Source of the DNA: Psychromonas sp. MME1
GTDB taxonomy: Bacteria > Pseudomonadota > Gammaproteobacteria > Enterobacterales > Psychromonadaceae
DNA: 64,000 nt
Direction: 5' to 3'
NCBI RefSeq assembly: GCF_041080865.1
Contig: NZ_CP160906.1
Location: 3,123,629 to 3,187,628 of the forward strand
Both the position numbers and the translations under genes were made by a program. The notes under the pieces were generated by a model. That model searched no databases. It was not told where the DNA came from and saw only the letters and a list, made by a program, of their open reading frames with translations. Positions 26,068 through 35,058 of this stretch are shown in pieces (within the stretch, counting starts at the first letter, position 1; each line of letters begins with the position of its first letter).

Positions 26068-27073
26068 TTAGCCTATTTTAAGCACGGCACCCGATGAGGT
26101 TTTATATTTCCCGCCACGAAGTGCACAGAAAAGATATTCTGGTTTACCATCACGCATCAGCAATTGTGGACGTTCAAAGCGTCCTTCATGATCTAACCGG
26201 TTAGTTGTTCATCGAAATAGTGGTGAGAGTTCATAAATGATATCGTCGGTTCAGACCAATATATTCCATCTTGTGATTCAAAATAGAGCCCATATTGGTG
26301 ATTCCAAACACCCATGTCGCGCATAATCATTTTGAATTTTCCATCTTCTGACCAAACATAAGCATCTTCACTTTGTGCATAGCCTCCTTGTGCGCGTAAA
26401 TCAATGATAGGCTGCTCTCTTTTAATCCAAGGACCCGCTAAACTATTTGCAACAGCTAATCCATATTGTCTATTTGAGCGTTTCCAATCTCCCTCCTGGA
26501 GGTCTTTTTCCCAATCGCTAATTGACCAACTCTTATAATAGAGCCATAACTCCCCATTAGGGTGTTGCAGTAAAGCGGGGTTAGATGTACATATTGAATC
26601 CCATGCATTACGATCTGGGTTGTTTCAATAATAGGGGTGTCACAGCGCTTCCATGGGCCATAAAGTGAATCTGAGGTTGCCATACCAATACGCTTACTGT
26701 AAACGCTGCCCTCAGTGGTGCCGATATAAAACAGTGCATATTTATCACCAATTTTATGAATGGTTGGGTTATGGCAAGTCATTGAATCCCACCAGTCACC
26801 GCCTCGCCCTGTAAGTGCGATATCTACGGTTTCATAAGGACCTTCGGGTTTGTCGGCAATAGCATGTGCTATTTCACAACAGGAAAGCCAACCAAGGTGG
26901 GTTGCTTCATTTTTCCAGCGTGAATAAAAAAGATGAACTTTGCCATCAGGGCCATATATCGGAGAGCATCCCCATACATTATTATCTTTATCTTCTAAAA
27001 TACGGCCAACACCTGTGAGTTGATAACAAAATTCAGAAATAATTGCAGGTTTATTTTCAGTGATCGATAACAT
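26068..27073 (-). pseudogene. GH43-like beta-propeller hydrolase, two frameshifts
   Basis: Intact from 27073 for about 150 codons (AIISEFCYQLTGVGRILEDK, CSPIYGPDGKVHLFYSRW, DSMTCHNPTIHKIGDKYALFYIG, GMATSDSLYGPWKR). Near 26620-26626 the frame must shift to continue NPDRNAWDS... NGELWLYYKSWSISDWEKD... GLYFESQDGIYWSEP. Near 26205-26212 it must shift again to end ERPQLLMRDGKPEYLFCALR with a stop at 26068. The rebuilt protein is about 335 aa and resembles five-bladed-propeller hydrolases of the GH43/GH117 kind. The substrate is unknown. All three pieces are well conserved, so sequencing indels are as likely as true decay. Confidence 0.7.
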
Positions 27074-27156
27074 TATCTTCTCCTGATCAGAGTGATTAAA
27101 AAGGTTGTGGGATTACTGTTGTGTGGTTGTGAATAGCGCAGTGGTATTGTATTGAA

Positions 27157-27181
27157 AATGCCTCTCACATAGAGAGGCATT
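27157..27181 (-). terminator. Terminator after the ABC permease operon
   Basis: AATGCCTCTC and GAGAGGCATT form a 10-bp perfect stem with a 5-nt loop, 13 bp after the stop of the second permease. It separates the transporter from the GH43-like gene downstream. Confidence 0.75.
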
Positions 27182-27193
27182 GAATAGAGGGGA

Positions 27194-28084
27194 TTATTTA
27201 ACAGCGCCTGCTGTCATACCATTAACAATCTGTTTCGACAATGCGAAGAATAGTATTAGTAACGGTAACGATGCAAGTACCGCTGCTGGGAATAACTGTG
27301 TCGGATCAACCGAGTAAGTTCCTAACAGTCTTAATACAGCTGGCATAATTGTTAGTTTAGTCTCAGTGGTGATGTAGATAAGTGGGTTAATAACATCATT
27401 CCAACAAGATAAAGTCACAAATATTGCAAGGGTACCCGTGATTGGTTTAAGCATTGGGAAAATGATAAACCAGTATGTTTGTAGGAAACTAGCACCGTCA
27501 AGGCGTGCCGCTTCTTCTAACTCAACCGGAATCGCTTTGATAAAGCTGGTATAGAAGAAAACACCTAATGGTAAGTTACCTACACTATAAACAATAATTA
27601 GACCAATAGTTGAATCAAGTAGCCCTAAATCACGCATAAATAGGTAAAGTGGTGTTAGTGCTGCAAAGGGTGGAATAATCATACCTAACATAAAAAATAT
27701 GTAAGCAAAGTTTGATATTTTGCCACGTAGTCGTGCTAACGGGTACGCCGCTAGTGAAGACAAAATAGCAACCACAACAATGGTCGATACGGTAATAACG
27801 ATGGTATTAAAAACAGCACCAAAGTAGTTCATTTCGCCAATGACGTTAACGTAGTTTTCCCACTGTAGAGTATTAGGCAGACCAAGCGGGTCCATCATAA
27901 TCTCTTTACGTGTACGGAAAGACATGAAGAGCATGTATAAAACGGGTGATACGATAACAAATGTAAAAAGACCCATTAATGCAGTTAAACCACCGATTTT
28001 TAAGCGACGCGTTGTAAATAGGTCTTTTATTTTTTGACCAGTGTCTGTGCTAGATGTAGCTGGGTTAGTGATTGTAGTGTTCAT
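27194..28084 (-). CDS. CUT1 ABC transporter permease, MalG-type
   Basis: A 296-aa inner-membrane permease with six predicted spans (first about residues 35-58, IGGLTALMGLFTFVIVSPVLYMLFMSF). The EAA loop reads EEAARLDGASFLQTYWFIIFPMLKP (about residues 195-220), the docking site for the ATPase. It belongs to the MalG/LacG family of sugar exporters-in-reverse (importers). Its start overlaps the preceding permease stop (TAATG at 28082-28086), so translation is coupled. The cargo inferred from context is neoagaro-oligosaccharides. Confidence 0.92.
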   Translation of the reverse strand: MNTTITNPATSSTDTGQKIKDLFTTRRLKIGGLTALMGLFTFVIVSPVLYMLFMSFRTRKEIMMDPLGLPNTLQWENYVNVIGEMNYFGAVFNTIVITVSTIVVVAILSSLAAYPLARLRGKISNFAYIFFMLGMIIPPFAALTPLYLFMRDLGLLDSTIGLIIVYSVGNLPLGVFFYTSFIKAIPVELEEAARLDGASFLQTYWFIIFPMLKPITGTLAIFVTLSCWNDVINPLIYITTETKLTIMPAVLRLLGTYSVDPTQLFPAAVLASLPLLILFFALSKQIVNGMTAGAVK

Positions 28085-28956
28085 TAGATACGATCCTCTC
28101 TTGCACGTAGGTAACTGTTTTGAACTAATGTGATGATGCCAACGAAGCCGATCATAACAACTGAAAGGGCGGCAGCCATACCATATTTAAAGTCTTGGAA
28201 AATTAAGTGGAAAATTTGTAATCCTAGCGTCATTGTTGCGTAATCAGGACCACCGGCTGTCATGATAAACGGGAATTCGAATGATTTAAGTGTACCAATC
28301 GTTGCGAGTGTTAAGTTAACCGTGATTGCTGGAGCCAGTAAAGGGATATCGATGTGCCAGAACGATTTCACCGCAGATACACCATCTAGCTTTGCTGCAT
28401 CTTTAATTTCTGAAGAGATACCTGCATAACCCGCTAAAAATATTGCAGTAGAGTAACCAACAAACATCCAAACATGTACTGCTGCAACTGAAAAGATTGC
28501 AATTGAAGAATCACCAAGCCAGACCTGTTGTAGGTTGTCCATACCTAAAGCAACAAGGGCTTCATTTAGGCCACCGCCTATTGGGGCGTATAAATATTGC
28601 CATATATAACCCGCAATAACTAAAGAGAGCATTGATGGCACAAGAAGAGCTGTTCGTAAAAAATTACGGACAACGGGTAAGCTGTTCAAAATGGCAGCGA
28701 AAACAAGCCCTATACCATTTTGGAAAACAACGACTACTACGCCATAAACTAATGTGTTTTTAAGGACTTGAATATAACGTTGGTCTTGGAAAATCTCTTT
28801 ATAATTTTCGAAGCCTATCCATTTAGCTTCACCAACCCCTGCATACTCTGTCATCGAGAGAGAGAAGCCATTCATAACTGGGTATATCATGAAGATAACA
28901 TACATTAATAGCGCTGGAATTAGCAGATAGAGTCTTTTATCAATTTTCACAACCAT
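28084..28956 (-). CDS. CUT1 ABC transporter permease, MalF-type
   Basis: A 290-aa inner-membrane permease with an N-terminal span (YLLIPALLMYVIFMIYPVMNGF, residues 9-30) and the EAA loop SEIKDAAKLDGVSAVKSFWHIDIPLLAP (about residues 187-214). It lacks the large periplasmic loop of E. coli MalF, as most CUT1 permeases do. It lies between the binding-protein gene (hairpin at 28988-29011 between them) and the MalG-type permease (one-base overlap). Confidence 0.92.
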   Translation of the reverse strand: MVVKIDKRLYLLIPALLMYVIFMIYPVMNGFSLSMTEYAGVGEAKWIGFENYKEIFQDQRYIQVLKNTLVYGVVVVVFQNGIGLVFAAILNSLPVVRNFLRTALLVPSMLSLVIAGYIWQYLYAPIGGGLNEALVALGMDNLQQVWLGDSSIAIFSVAAVHVWMFVGYSTAIFLAGYAGISSEIKDAAKLDGVSAVKSFWHIDIPLLAPAITVNLTLATIGTLKSFEFPFIMTAGGPDYATMTLGLQIFHLIFQDFKYGMAAALSVVMIGFVGIITLVQNSYLRAREDRI

Positions 28957-28987
28957 TTACCTTTTTAATAATAATAACTAAGTTAAA

Positions 28988-29011
28988 GGCAGCTAAGCGT
29001 GCTTAGCTGCC
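28988..29011 (-). terminator. Intercistronic hairpin, binding protein to permease
   Basis: GGCAGCTAAGC at 28988-28998 and GCTTAGCTGCC at 29001-29011 form a perfect 11-bp stem with a 2-nt gap and no T-run. Such stems after binding-protein genes usually protect the upstream message and lower permease expression, as in mal operons. Confidence 0.65.
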
Positions 29012-29018
29012 GACAGAT

Positions 29019-30269
29019 TTAGCGTTTAGCTATATCTTTTTTCACTATCTCATCCCAACGTTTTAAGATTACATTGTAATCTTGTTCGGGTCCAACATGA
29101 ACGATACGATATCATTTACCATGTCTCGTGTTAAATCTACAGGTAAAGCGCCAACAGGGAAGGTGACATAATGTAATCCATCACGAGCTTTAAGGTAATC
29201 ACCCGCTACAGATTCAGGTAAACCAGAAGTACCACCTGCAAGTGACGTTAGGCCTGTATCTGCTTCTAAGAATACTTTAAGATTTTGATCGTGAGTCCAG
29301 AAATCAATCCATTTTTTAGCTGCATCAACATCTTTAGCAGCTGTTGGAATTGCCCAACCTGGACCAATGTAATCTAATGTAACGCCCGATGAGCCTGTTG
29401 CCGATGGGAATGGGTGAACAGAAAAATTCTCTGGTAAAGAGTCGTTCATAAATGGAGTTATATTCCATAGACCTTGTGGTAACATCGCAACTCGACCTGA
29501 TTGGAATGTCGTTAGACCAACAGACCATGGATCCGTACCAGCAGAGATTTTAGGATCAAAACATTTTGCGTCAATCAATTTACGGAATGATTCAAATGCC
29601 GCTTTCATTGCTGCGTCATCTGCAAATTTGATATCACCGTTGTTGAATTTAGCTAGGCGATCTTGGCTTGGCACGTCACCATCAGCAAGACCCATTGCTA
29701 AGAAAAAGATATATGGAGTCCAACCGCCATTGCTTCGCTGGTAGTACCAAAGGTTGAATGCCTTTAGCATTTAACGTATCACAAGCAGCTGTGAAGTCAG
29801 CAATCGTTTCTGGATAAGCTTTTATACCAGCTTTAGCGAACAGGTCATCATTTACATATACACCCATTCCTGATATTTGCAGCATTGCATAATAAGTTTT
29901 ATCATCAAGACCTAAGTAAGGGCGTAAATCAGGTTGGATGCGTGATACAAAAGATTGGTCACCAATATCCATCAGCTGGCCATTACCACCCCAGTGAGTG
30001 ATGAAATCTTGGTCAACCATGATCACATCTGGAGGAGTTCCTGCTTGGAAGCGTGCAGGGATACTTGTTACCATATCATTACGTGACATATAGTTTAATT
30101 TAACTTTGATATCTGGGTTTTCTTGTTCGAATTTTTTAATGAGTACTGGGAAGTTAGCAACTTCAGTACCGGCTCCTTTCCAACTTGCCACCTCAAGTTC
30201 TACTTTTGCAGCAAATGCAGAAGTGGAGAGTGCTAAAGCAGTGAACATAGCTAATTTATTGAGTTTCAT
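29019..30269 (-). pseudogene. CUT1 sugar-binding protein, two frameshifts
   Basis: An extracellular solute-binding protein (family 1). ATG 30269 follows AAAGGATGG and gives a signal peptide MKLNKLAMFTALALSTSAFA. The mature part reads VELEVASWKGAGTEVANFP... VIMVDQDFITHWGGNGQLMDI. Near 29728-29735 the frame shifts and resumes NGGWTPYIFFLAMGLADGDVP... LDYIGPGWAIPTAAKDVDAAKKWIDF. Near 29086-29088 (TTCGGG, probably TTCCGGG) it shifts again to end QDYNVILKRWDEIVKKDIAKR at 29019. The rebuilt length of about 417 aa is normal. It is the periplasmic receptor of the operon. An exact TTGG-N4-CCAA box lies 78 bp upstream. Confidence 0.85.
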
Positions 30270-30346
30270 TTTTACCATCCTTTATTAACCCAGAACCAAA
30301 TAGTGGCGCTGGAAGTTTTTGGTTGTTGTGAGTGTCACTATAAAAA

Positions 30347-30358
30347 TTGGCTTACCAA
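30347..30358. promoter_or_regulatory. Putative FadR-type operator (TTGGCTTACCAA)
   Basis: Exact TTGG-N4-CCAA match between the divergent binding-protein gene (minus) and the ATPase gene (plus). It could govern both arms of the transporter. Confidence 0.65.
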
Positions 30359-30455
30359 ATTTTTGCTAAGGTTAACAACTTTCCGCGAAAGAGAATGTGA
30401 TTGGGCTCAAATTAAGTGACTCGACGTATTAAAAGTGAATGAAATAAACTTAAAT

Positions 30456-30471
30456 TATGAATTAAATCACA
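30456..30471. promoter_or_regulatory. Possible CRP site before the ATPase gene
   Basis: TATGA-ATTAAA-TCACA matches nine of ten core CRP positions, about 100 bp upstream of the MalK-like gene. Confidence 0.5.
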
Positions 30472-30568
30472 TTCCTTACTCAAACAGTTAAAATTCATTT
30501 ACCAATAATGATTTTTTGAGGTAGTTTGGTTGATAAATAGGTTCCCTCAAATATTAAGGCTAAATGAA

Positions 30569-31659
30569 ATGGCAGATATAACACTCAGAGACGTAAAGAA
30601 GAGATTTGGAAAAGTTCAGACTATCCATGGAGTTGATTTAGATATCAAACACGGTGAATTTGTTGTTTTTGTTGGTCCTTCTGGTTGTGGTAAGTCTACT
30701 TTACTACGTTTGATCGCAGGCTTAGAAACAATTTCTGATGGTGAAATTTATATTGGCGACAAGCTAGTTAATAATGTTGAGCCATCGGAGCGTGGTGTCT
30801 CTATGGTATTCCAATCCTACGCGTTATACCCTCATATGACGGTAGAAGAGAATATGGGATTTGGTTTACGCATGAATGGTATGTCAAAAGCCGAAGTTAA
30901 AAAACAGGTTCAGCTTGCTGCTAAGACGTTACAACTTGAAGCTTTGTTAGATCGTCGCCCTAAAGAGTTGTCTGGTGGCCAGAGGCAACGTGTTGCAATC
31001 GGACGTTCAATCGTAAGAAAACCAAGCGCTTTCTTATTCGATGAGCCACTTTCTAACCTTGATGCTGAGCTGCGTGTTGAGATGCGTCTACAAATCGCAC
31101 GTTTGCACCACGAAATCGATACAACAATGGTTTATGTAACACATGATCAAGTAGAAGCGATGACGCTTGCTGATAAAATTGTGGTACTACGAGATGGTAG
31201 AATTGAGCAATATGGCTCGCCACTTGAGTTATACAATAAACCCGTTAATACCTTTGTTGCTGGCTTTATTGGTTCACCACGAATGAACTTTATTGATGTT
31301 GATGTTGTTACAAAAGAGGGGGAAACGTTAACAGTTAAACTAGGGGATGATCAGATTATCCCGATTACTATCAAAAACCTTGAAAACATTACTCTCGGCG
31401 AAAAAGTGAAAATTGGTATTCGTCCTGAGCATATTTATATGGACGGTGAAGGTGAAATTACTATTAAATTCCAAAGTGAGGTTGTTGAACGTTTAGGTAA
31501 CAGCACTTATCTGTTGGTCAGTTTGCAAAACAATCTGGATTTGTTGTACATCACCCCGGTGATAAAGAGGTCGTTGAATTTGAAGAGATTGAATTGACCT
31601 TAAGTGTTAACGATTTTTATGTATTTAGTGAAGATGGTTTATGTATTAGCAATGGTTAA
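30569..31659 (+). CDS. MalK-type ABC ATPase, C-terminal frameshift
   Basis: A cytoplasmic ATPase of a CUT1 sugar importer. The ATG at 30569 gives [17 protein letters not shown] is chosen over an upstream in-frame codon at 30530 that adds 13 residues unlike the family. Walker A is GPSGCGKST, the signature is [14 protein letters not shown], Walker B is [12 protein letters not shown], and the H-loop is VYVTHDQ. A C-terminal TOBE/regulatory domain follows (GIRPEHIY). In the written frame it stops at 31597. A one-base change near 31510-31515 restores [30 protein letters not shown] to a stop at 31659 (about 363 aa, normal). It is encoded divergently from its permeases and binding protein. Confidence 0.9.
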
Positions 31660-31699
31660 TTTATTAGCGGTTGCTTAACCTCTTTTTATCTACCACTAA

Positions 31700-31727
31700 A
31701 AACCTCGCAATCGCGAGGTTTTTTTAT
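31700..31727 (+). terminator. Terminator of the MalK-like gene
   Basis: AACCTCGC and GCGAGGTT form an 8-bp stem (31701-31720, loop AATC) followed by TTTTTTT. A textbook rho-independent terminator 40 bp after the restored stop. Confidence 0.9.
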
Positions 31728-31776
31728 GCAACCTATTTTTGTTCGTGTTTTATATCGACTACATCAATTAATGCAA

Positions 31777-31865
31777 TCGGTAAGTAACTATTCAACCACA
31801 TTAAATTTAATGCTGTTTTAACCAGTAAAATAGAATAACTATTTATTGTAATCATAACCATTAAT
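31777..31865. repeat. Partial type-B MITE-like repeat
   Basis: Shares GCTGTTTTAACCAGTAAAATAGA and flanking TATTTAT-TGTAAT with the right half of the repeat at 59665-59827. It directly abuts the inverted type-A repeat at 31863. Confidence 0.55.
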
Positions 31866-31971
31866 ACTAATTTGCATAAGTATCTGATCTCGCTATTACT
31901 CAATCATGCGCCTTGCACTGCATCCTTTTTCTTCAACAAGCCTGACCACAGTATTATGCGGAATGGTATTT
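31863..31971 (-). repeat. Type-A MITE-like repeat, inverted and shortened
   Basis: A reverse-complement copy of the repeats at 34715 and 49100: it shares ATACCATTCCGCATAATA, GGCTTGTTGAAGAAAAA, GCAAGGCGCATGATTGAGTAATAG and the end GATCAGATACTTATGC. About 50 bp of the middle are missing. The rest of 31660-32287 holds no gene I can support. Confidence 0.75.
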
Positions 31972-32287
31972 AAGTATGGATGTATTAATATATCAATCAA
32001 CATAGGTCAATTAATCGCCTAAATTGGTATGGGTGTCTTTTGAATTTAATTTCCTCTTAAATCGTGATTAACGCCTCTAATAATTAGTGGCTTTTGTTAT
32101 TTACCGCTGTCCACTGCTCTTTCACCCCTTTTTATTTTGTTTTTTTGACCTATTTTTTATGTTTGTATTTTATTTAAGATCAACAAAATAGCTGTTTCAG
32201 CGCTTCATAACGCAAAAACATCAATTTTGGTCGGCAATTAACCCCTTTTTACGGTATATTGGTTGATGATTGGTAATAGAGGTATTT
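31972..32287. other. Promoter region of the second FadR-type regulator
   Basis: AT-rich upstream region. TTGG half-sites occur at about 32227 and 32260 (TATTGGTTGATGATTGG) but no full TTGG-N4-CCAA palindrome. No gene is seen. Confidence 0.4.
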
Positions 32288-33043
32288 ATGGGAAATTTAA
32301 GTTCAAAAAGACGTTACTTTGAGATTGGCACACAGATAGAAGAGCTGCTCTACTCTGGTGTCTTCAAAGTGGGGCAGAGGTTGCAATCCGAGCGAGAACT
32401 GAGTGAAAGGTTTGATACTAGCCGTGCAACAATTCGAGAAGCGATTATTATGTTGGAGCTGAAGGGACTGGTTTCGGTTAAACAGGGCTCGGGCATTTTC
32501 TTCAAAGAAAACATTCAGTCGAGTATACCGAGATTAGGCTCGCTTGAAAATGATATTGGACCATTTGAATTATTACAAGCAAGGCAGATAGTTGAAAGTA
32601 ATATTGCCTCTTTTGCTGCGACTCAAATTAAACCAACTGAGCTTAGAGAATTGAAGGAGGTATTGACCTTACAACAAAATGAGATTAATGGTGATAGCAA
32701 AAAGTTTGAAAAATTAGATCAAAAATTTCACCAGTTAATATCAGAATCGACTCAGAATCGAGTGCTTATTCAACAAGCCGCAGAAATGTGGAAAAATGTA
32801 CGGGTAACAAATCCTTTGTGGTTACAGCTTAATACAAAGTATCTGCATGAAGAGAAGTTGCAAGCACAATGGATTAATGATCATAAAAGAATATTAGTTG
32901 CCTTACAAAGGCGCTCTCCTGAAGATGCGAAACAAGCGGTATGGCAGCATATAGAAAATAGTAGGCAAGAGCTGATGAAAATAGCCAGTGCCTATGATGA
33001 AGATGTGGATTTAGATGATCTGTTTTTTGCTTCAGATATTTAG
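32288..33043 (+). CDS. FadR-subfamily GntR regulator (FCD domain), copy 2
   Basis: ATG 32288 has AGAGG upstream. A TTG at 32270 is open but less likely. The 251-aa protein starts MGNLSSKRRYFEIGTQIEELLYS. It has the winged helix LQSERELSERFDTSRATIREAIIMLELKGLVSV and an FCD domain with ETFELLQARQIVESNIASF-like and HIENSRQELMK segments. It is a paralog of the protein at 25181, with almost identical recognition helices (SRATIREAII), so both should bind the same operator but may read different ligands. It stands just upstream of the anhydrogalactose dehydrogenase gene, between transporter and catabolic genes. Confidence 0.88.
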   Translation: MGNLSSKRRYFEIGTQIEELLYSGVFKVGQRLQSERELSERFDTSRATIREAIIMLELKGLVSVKQGSGIFFKENIQSSIPRLGSLENDIGPFELLQARQIVESNIASFAATQIKPTELRELKEVLTLQQNEINGDSKKFEKLDQKFHQLISESTQNRVLIQQAAEMWKNVRVTNPLWLQLNTKYLHEEKLQAQWINDHKRILVALQRRSPEDAKQAVWQHIENSRQELMKIASAYDEDVDLDDLFFASDI

Positions 33044-33095
33044 TGATGAAAAATCGAGTAATATATAGTGGATTTTTTACTACATATGGTTTTTA

Positions 33096-33111
33096 TTTGA
33101 TGCTTATCACA
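33096..33111. promoter_or_regulatory. Possible CRP site before the aldehyde dehydrogenase
   Basis: TTTGA-TGCTTA-TCACA matches nine of ten core CRP positions, about 105 bp upstream of the dehydrogenase start and close to TTGG half-sites. Confidence 0.5.
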
Positions 33112-33139
33112 TAGTAATTGGTTTAATGTTTGCTACAAT

Positions 33140-33151
33140 GCGGTAAACCAA
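33140..33151. promoter_or_regulatory. Putative FadR-type operator (GCGGTAAACCAA)
   Basis: GCGG-TAAA-CCAA matches six of eight positions of TTGG-N4-CCAA, followed by TT. It lies 65 bp upstream of the aldehyde dehydrogenase, downstream of another half-site (AATTGGTTTAA). Confidence 0.45.
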
Positions 33152-33215
33152 TTGCCGTTTGATAGATTTAAATGGTTTATAAACTTAAATTAACAGCGAT
33201 TATGATGGAGTAAAA

Positions 33216-34658
33216 ATGAAACGTTATCAGATGTATGTCGATGGAAAGTGGATCGATGCTAAAAATGGAAAAATTGACACAGTAATAAGCCCGTCTACTG
33301 AAGAGGTTGTTGCTGAAATTCAAGACGGTGATGCTTTAGATGCTGATCATGTATTGAGCGTGGCTAAACGTGCTCAATCTGAGTGGAAACGAACGACTGC
33401 TCGCTACCGTGCGGAGTTAATGCGTAAATTTGCACAAGAGATCCGTAACAACAGAGAACGCTTAGCTGAGTTACTCGTTACAGAGCAAGGTAAACTACTC
33501 CGAGTTGCACTTGGTGAGGTGGACGTTGCGGCATCATTTATTGAGTATGCATGTGATTGGGCGCGGCAAATGGATGGTGATATTGTTCAATCTGATAATG
33601 AAGATGAGCATATCTGGATTCAAAAAATTCCACGTGGTGTTGTTGTTGCAATTACAGCATGGAATTTCCCATTTGCGTTAGCGGGTCGTAAAATTGGACC
33701 TGCGCTGGTAGCGGGTAATACGATTGTTGTAAAACCAACTTCTGAAACACCTTTAGCAACACTTGAACTTGGTTATATCGCTGAAAAAGTAGGTATCCCT
33801 GCAGGTGTTTTAAACATTGTAACAGGTGGTGGTGCTAGTTTAGGTGGTGCATTAACAGGTCATAAATACACGAATATGGTGACAATGACGGGTTCAACAC
33901 CTGTTGGTCAACAAATCATTAAATCAACAGCGAATAACATGGCTCACGTACAGCTTGAGTTAGGTGGTAAAGCACCGTTTATTGTTATGGAAGATGCGGA
34001 TTTAGAGCAAGCTGCTGCGGCTGCATTACATTCTCGTTTTGATAACTGTGGTCAAGTTTGTACTTGTAATGAGCGCATGTATGTACACGCTTCTGTCTAT
34101 GACCAGTTCATGGAAATCTTCATGGCTAAAGTGAAGGCGCTTAAAGTGGGTAACCCAATGGATGCTGAGTCTGATATGGGCCCGAAAGTGAACAAACGTG
34201 AACTTGAACATATGGTCGAGTTAGTTGAACAAGCTAAAAAAGAGGGCGCTACAGTTCTATTTGGCGGTAACCGCATCACTGGTGGTGAGTTTGATAAAGG
34301 TTTCTGGTTTGAACCAACTATCTTAACAGATGTAACGCAAGATATGACAATTGTTCATGAGGAAGCGTTTGGTCCAATTTTGCCTGTTGTTAAGTTTGCG
34401 ACATTTGAAGAAGTGATTGGGTATGCTAATGATAGTGAGTATGGCCTAGCGACAATGATCTGCACGAAAAACATGAAATATGTTTACCGTTTAACGCATG
34501 AGCTTGAAAGTGGCGAAATCTATGTAAATAGAGGCCATGGAGAGCAGCACCAAGGCTTCCACAACGGTTATAAACTAAGTGGTACGGGTGGTGAAGATGG
34601 TAAATACGGTTTTGAACAGTATTTAGAGAAGAAAACATTCTACGTTAACTACGCATAA
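33216..34658 (+). CDS. Aldehyde dehydrogenase, probable 3,6-anhydro-L-galactose dehydrogenase
   Basis: A 480-aa NAD(P)-dependent aldehyde dehydrogenase most like lactaldehyde dehydrogenase AldA. Landmarks are ITAWNFPFALAGRKIGPAL and VVKPTSETPL (cofactor pocket), TGSTPVGQ, catalytic Glu in LELGGKAP, catalytic Cys in CGQVCTCNER, and EEAFGPILPV near the C-terminus. In agar degraders a close homolog oxidises 3,6-anhydro-L-galactose to its aldonate, and the enolase-superfamily gene at 49371 supplies the next step. The exact substrate is inferred from the locus. It has its own promoter and a strong terminator, so it is monocistronic. Confidence 0.85.
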   Translation: MKRYQMYVDGKWIDAKNGKIDTVISPSTEEVVAEIQDGDALDADHVLSVAKRAQSEWKRTTARYRAELMRKFAQEIRNNRERLAELLVTEQGKLLRVALGEVDVAASFIEYACDWARQMDGDIVQSDNEDEHIWIQKIPRGVVVAITAWNFPFALAGRKIGPALVAGNTIVVKPTSETPLATLELGYIAEKVGIPAGVLNIVTGGGASLGGALTGHKYTNMVTMTGSTPVGQQIIKSTANNMAHVQLELGGKAPFIVMEDADLEQAAAAALHSRFDNCGQVCTCNERMYVHASVYDQFMEIFMAKVKALKVGNPMDAESDMGPKVNKRELEHMVELVEQAKKEGATVLFGGNRITGGEFDKGFWFEPTILTDVTQDMTIVHEEAFGPILPVVKFATFEEVIGYANDSEYGLATMICTKNMKYVYRLTHELESGEIYVNRGHGEQHQGFHNGYKLSGTGGEDGKYGFEQYLEKKTFYVNYA

Positions 34659-34680
34659 TAGACTTTCTATTTAAGTAAAA

Positions 34681-34707
34681 AAACCGAGATTATTCTCGGT
34701 TTTTTTG
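34681..34707 (+). terminator. Terminator of the aldehyde dehydrogenase gene
   Basis: AAACCGAG and CTCGGTTT (6-nt loop ATTATT) with a run of T. A standard rho-independent terminator 22 bp after the stop. Confidence 0.9.
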
Positions 34708-34714
34708 TTTTTAT

Positions 34715-34872
34715 GCCATTCCACATAATATTGTATCAGGGCTTGTTGAGGAAAAATGATGGAGAGCAAGGCGCATGATTGAGTAATAGTAGGCTATTGC
34801 GATTGAATGCAACGCAGCTTTCTATTATTTTTAACCAACAAGATGATCAGATACTTATGCGGATTGGTATTA
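34715..34872 (+). repeat. Type-A MITE-like repeat, full copy
   Basis: About 158 bp, near-identical to 49100-49256. The ends are imperfect inverted repeats (CCATTCCACATAA... and TTATGCGGATTGGTA). The core holds CAGGGCTTGTTGAGGAAAA, GAGAGCAAGGCGCAT and ATTGCGATTGAATGCAACGC. It has no reading frame of note. It follows a terminator, a usual site for such elements. The remainder of 34659-35058 holds no gene. Confidence 0.85.
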
Positions 34873-35005
34873 CCATAGTATTGCGATTGAATATAGCGCG
34901 CTATTTCAAATTACTACCTTCTATTCTTACTCCATACTGCCAGCCAGTCTTTTAATCAAACAGTGGCTTACGCAGAGGAAACTTTTTCAGCGGAGGAGAT
35001 AATAT

Positions 35006-35043
35006 CAAGCGAGCTATCCCCTTTTTAAGGGATGGCTCGCTTG
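35006..35043 (-). terminator. Terminator of the GH2 beta-galactosidase gene
   Basis: CAAGCGAGC-ATCCC pairs with GGGAT-GCTCGCTTG (one T/G mismatch, 7-8 nt loop), 16 bp after the minus-strand stop. Confidence 0.7.
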
Positions 35044-35058
35044 TTGTGTCCAATAAAC

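Noticed and set aside
31660-32287. Possible small RNA or gene in the 628-bp gap
   Set aside because: Explained by a terminator and two repeat fragments. The rest gives no frame with a start and ribosome site.
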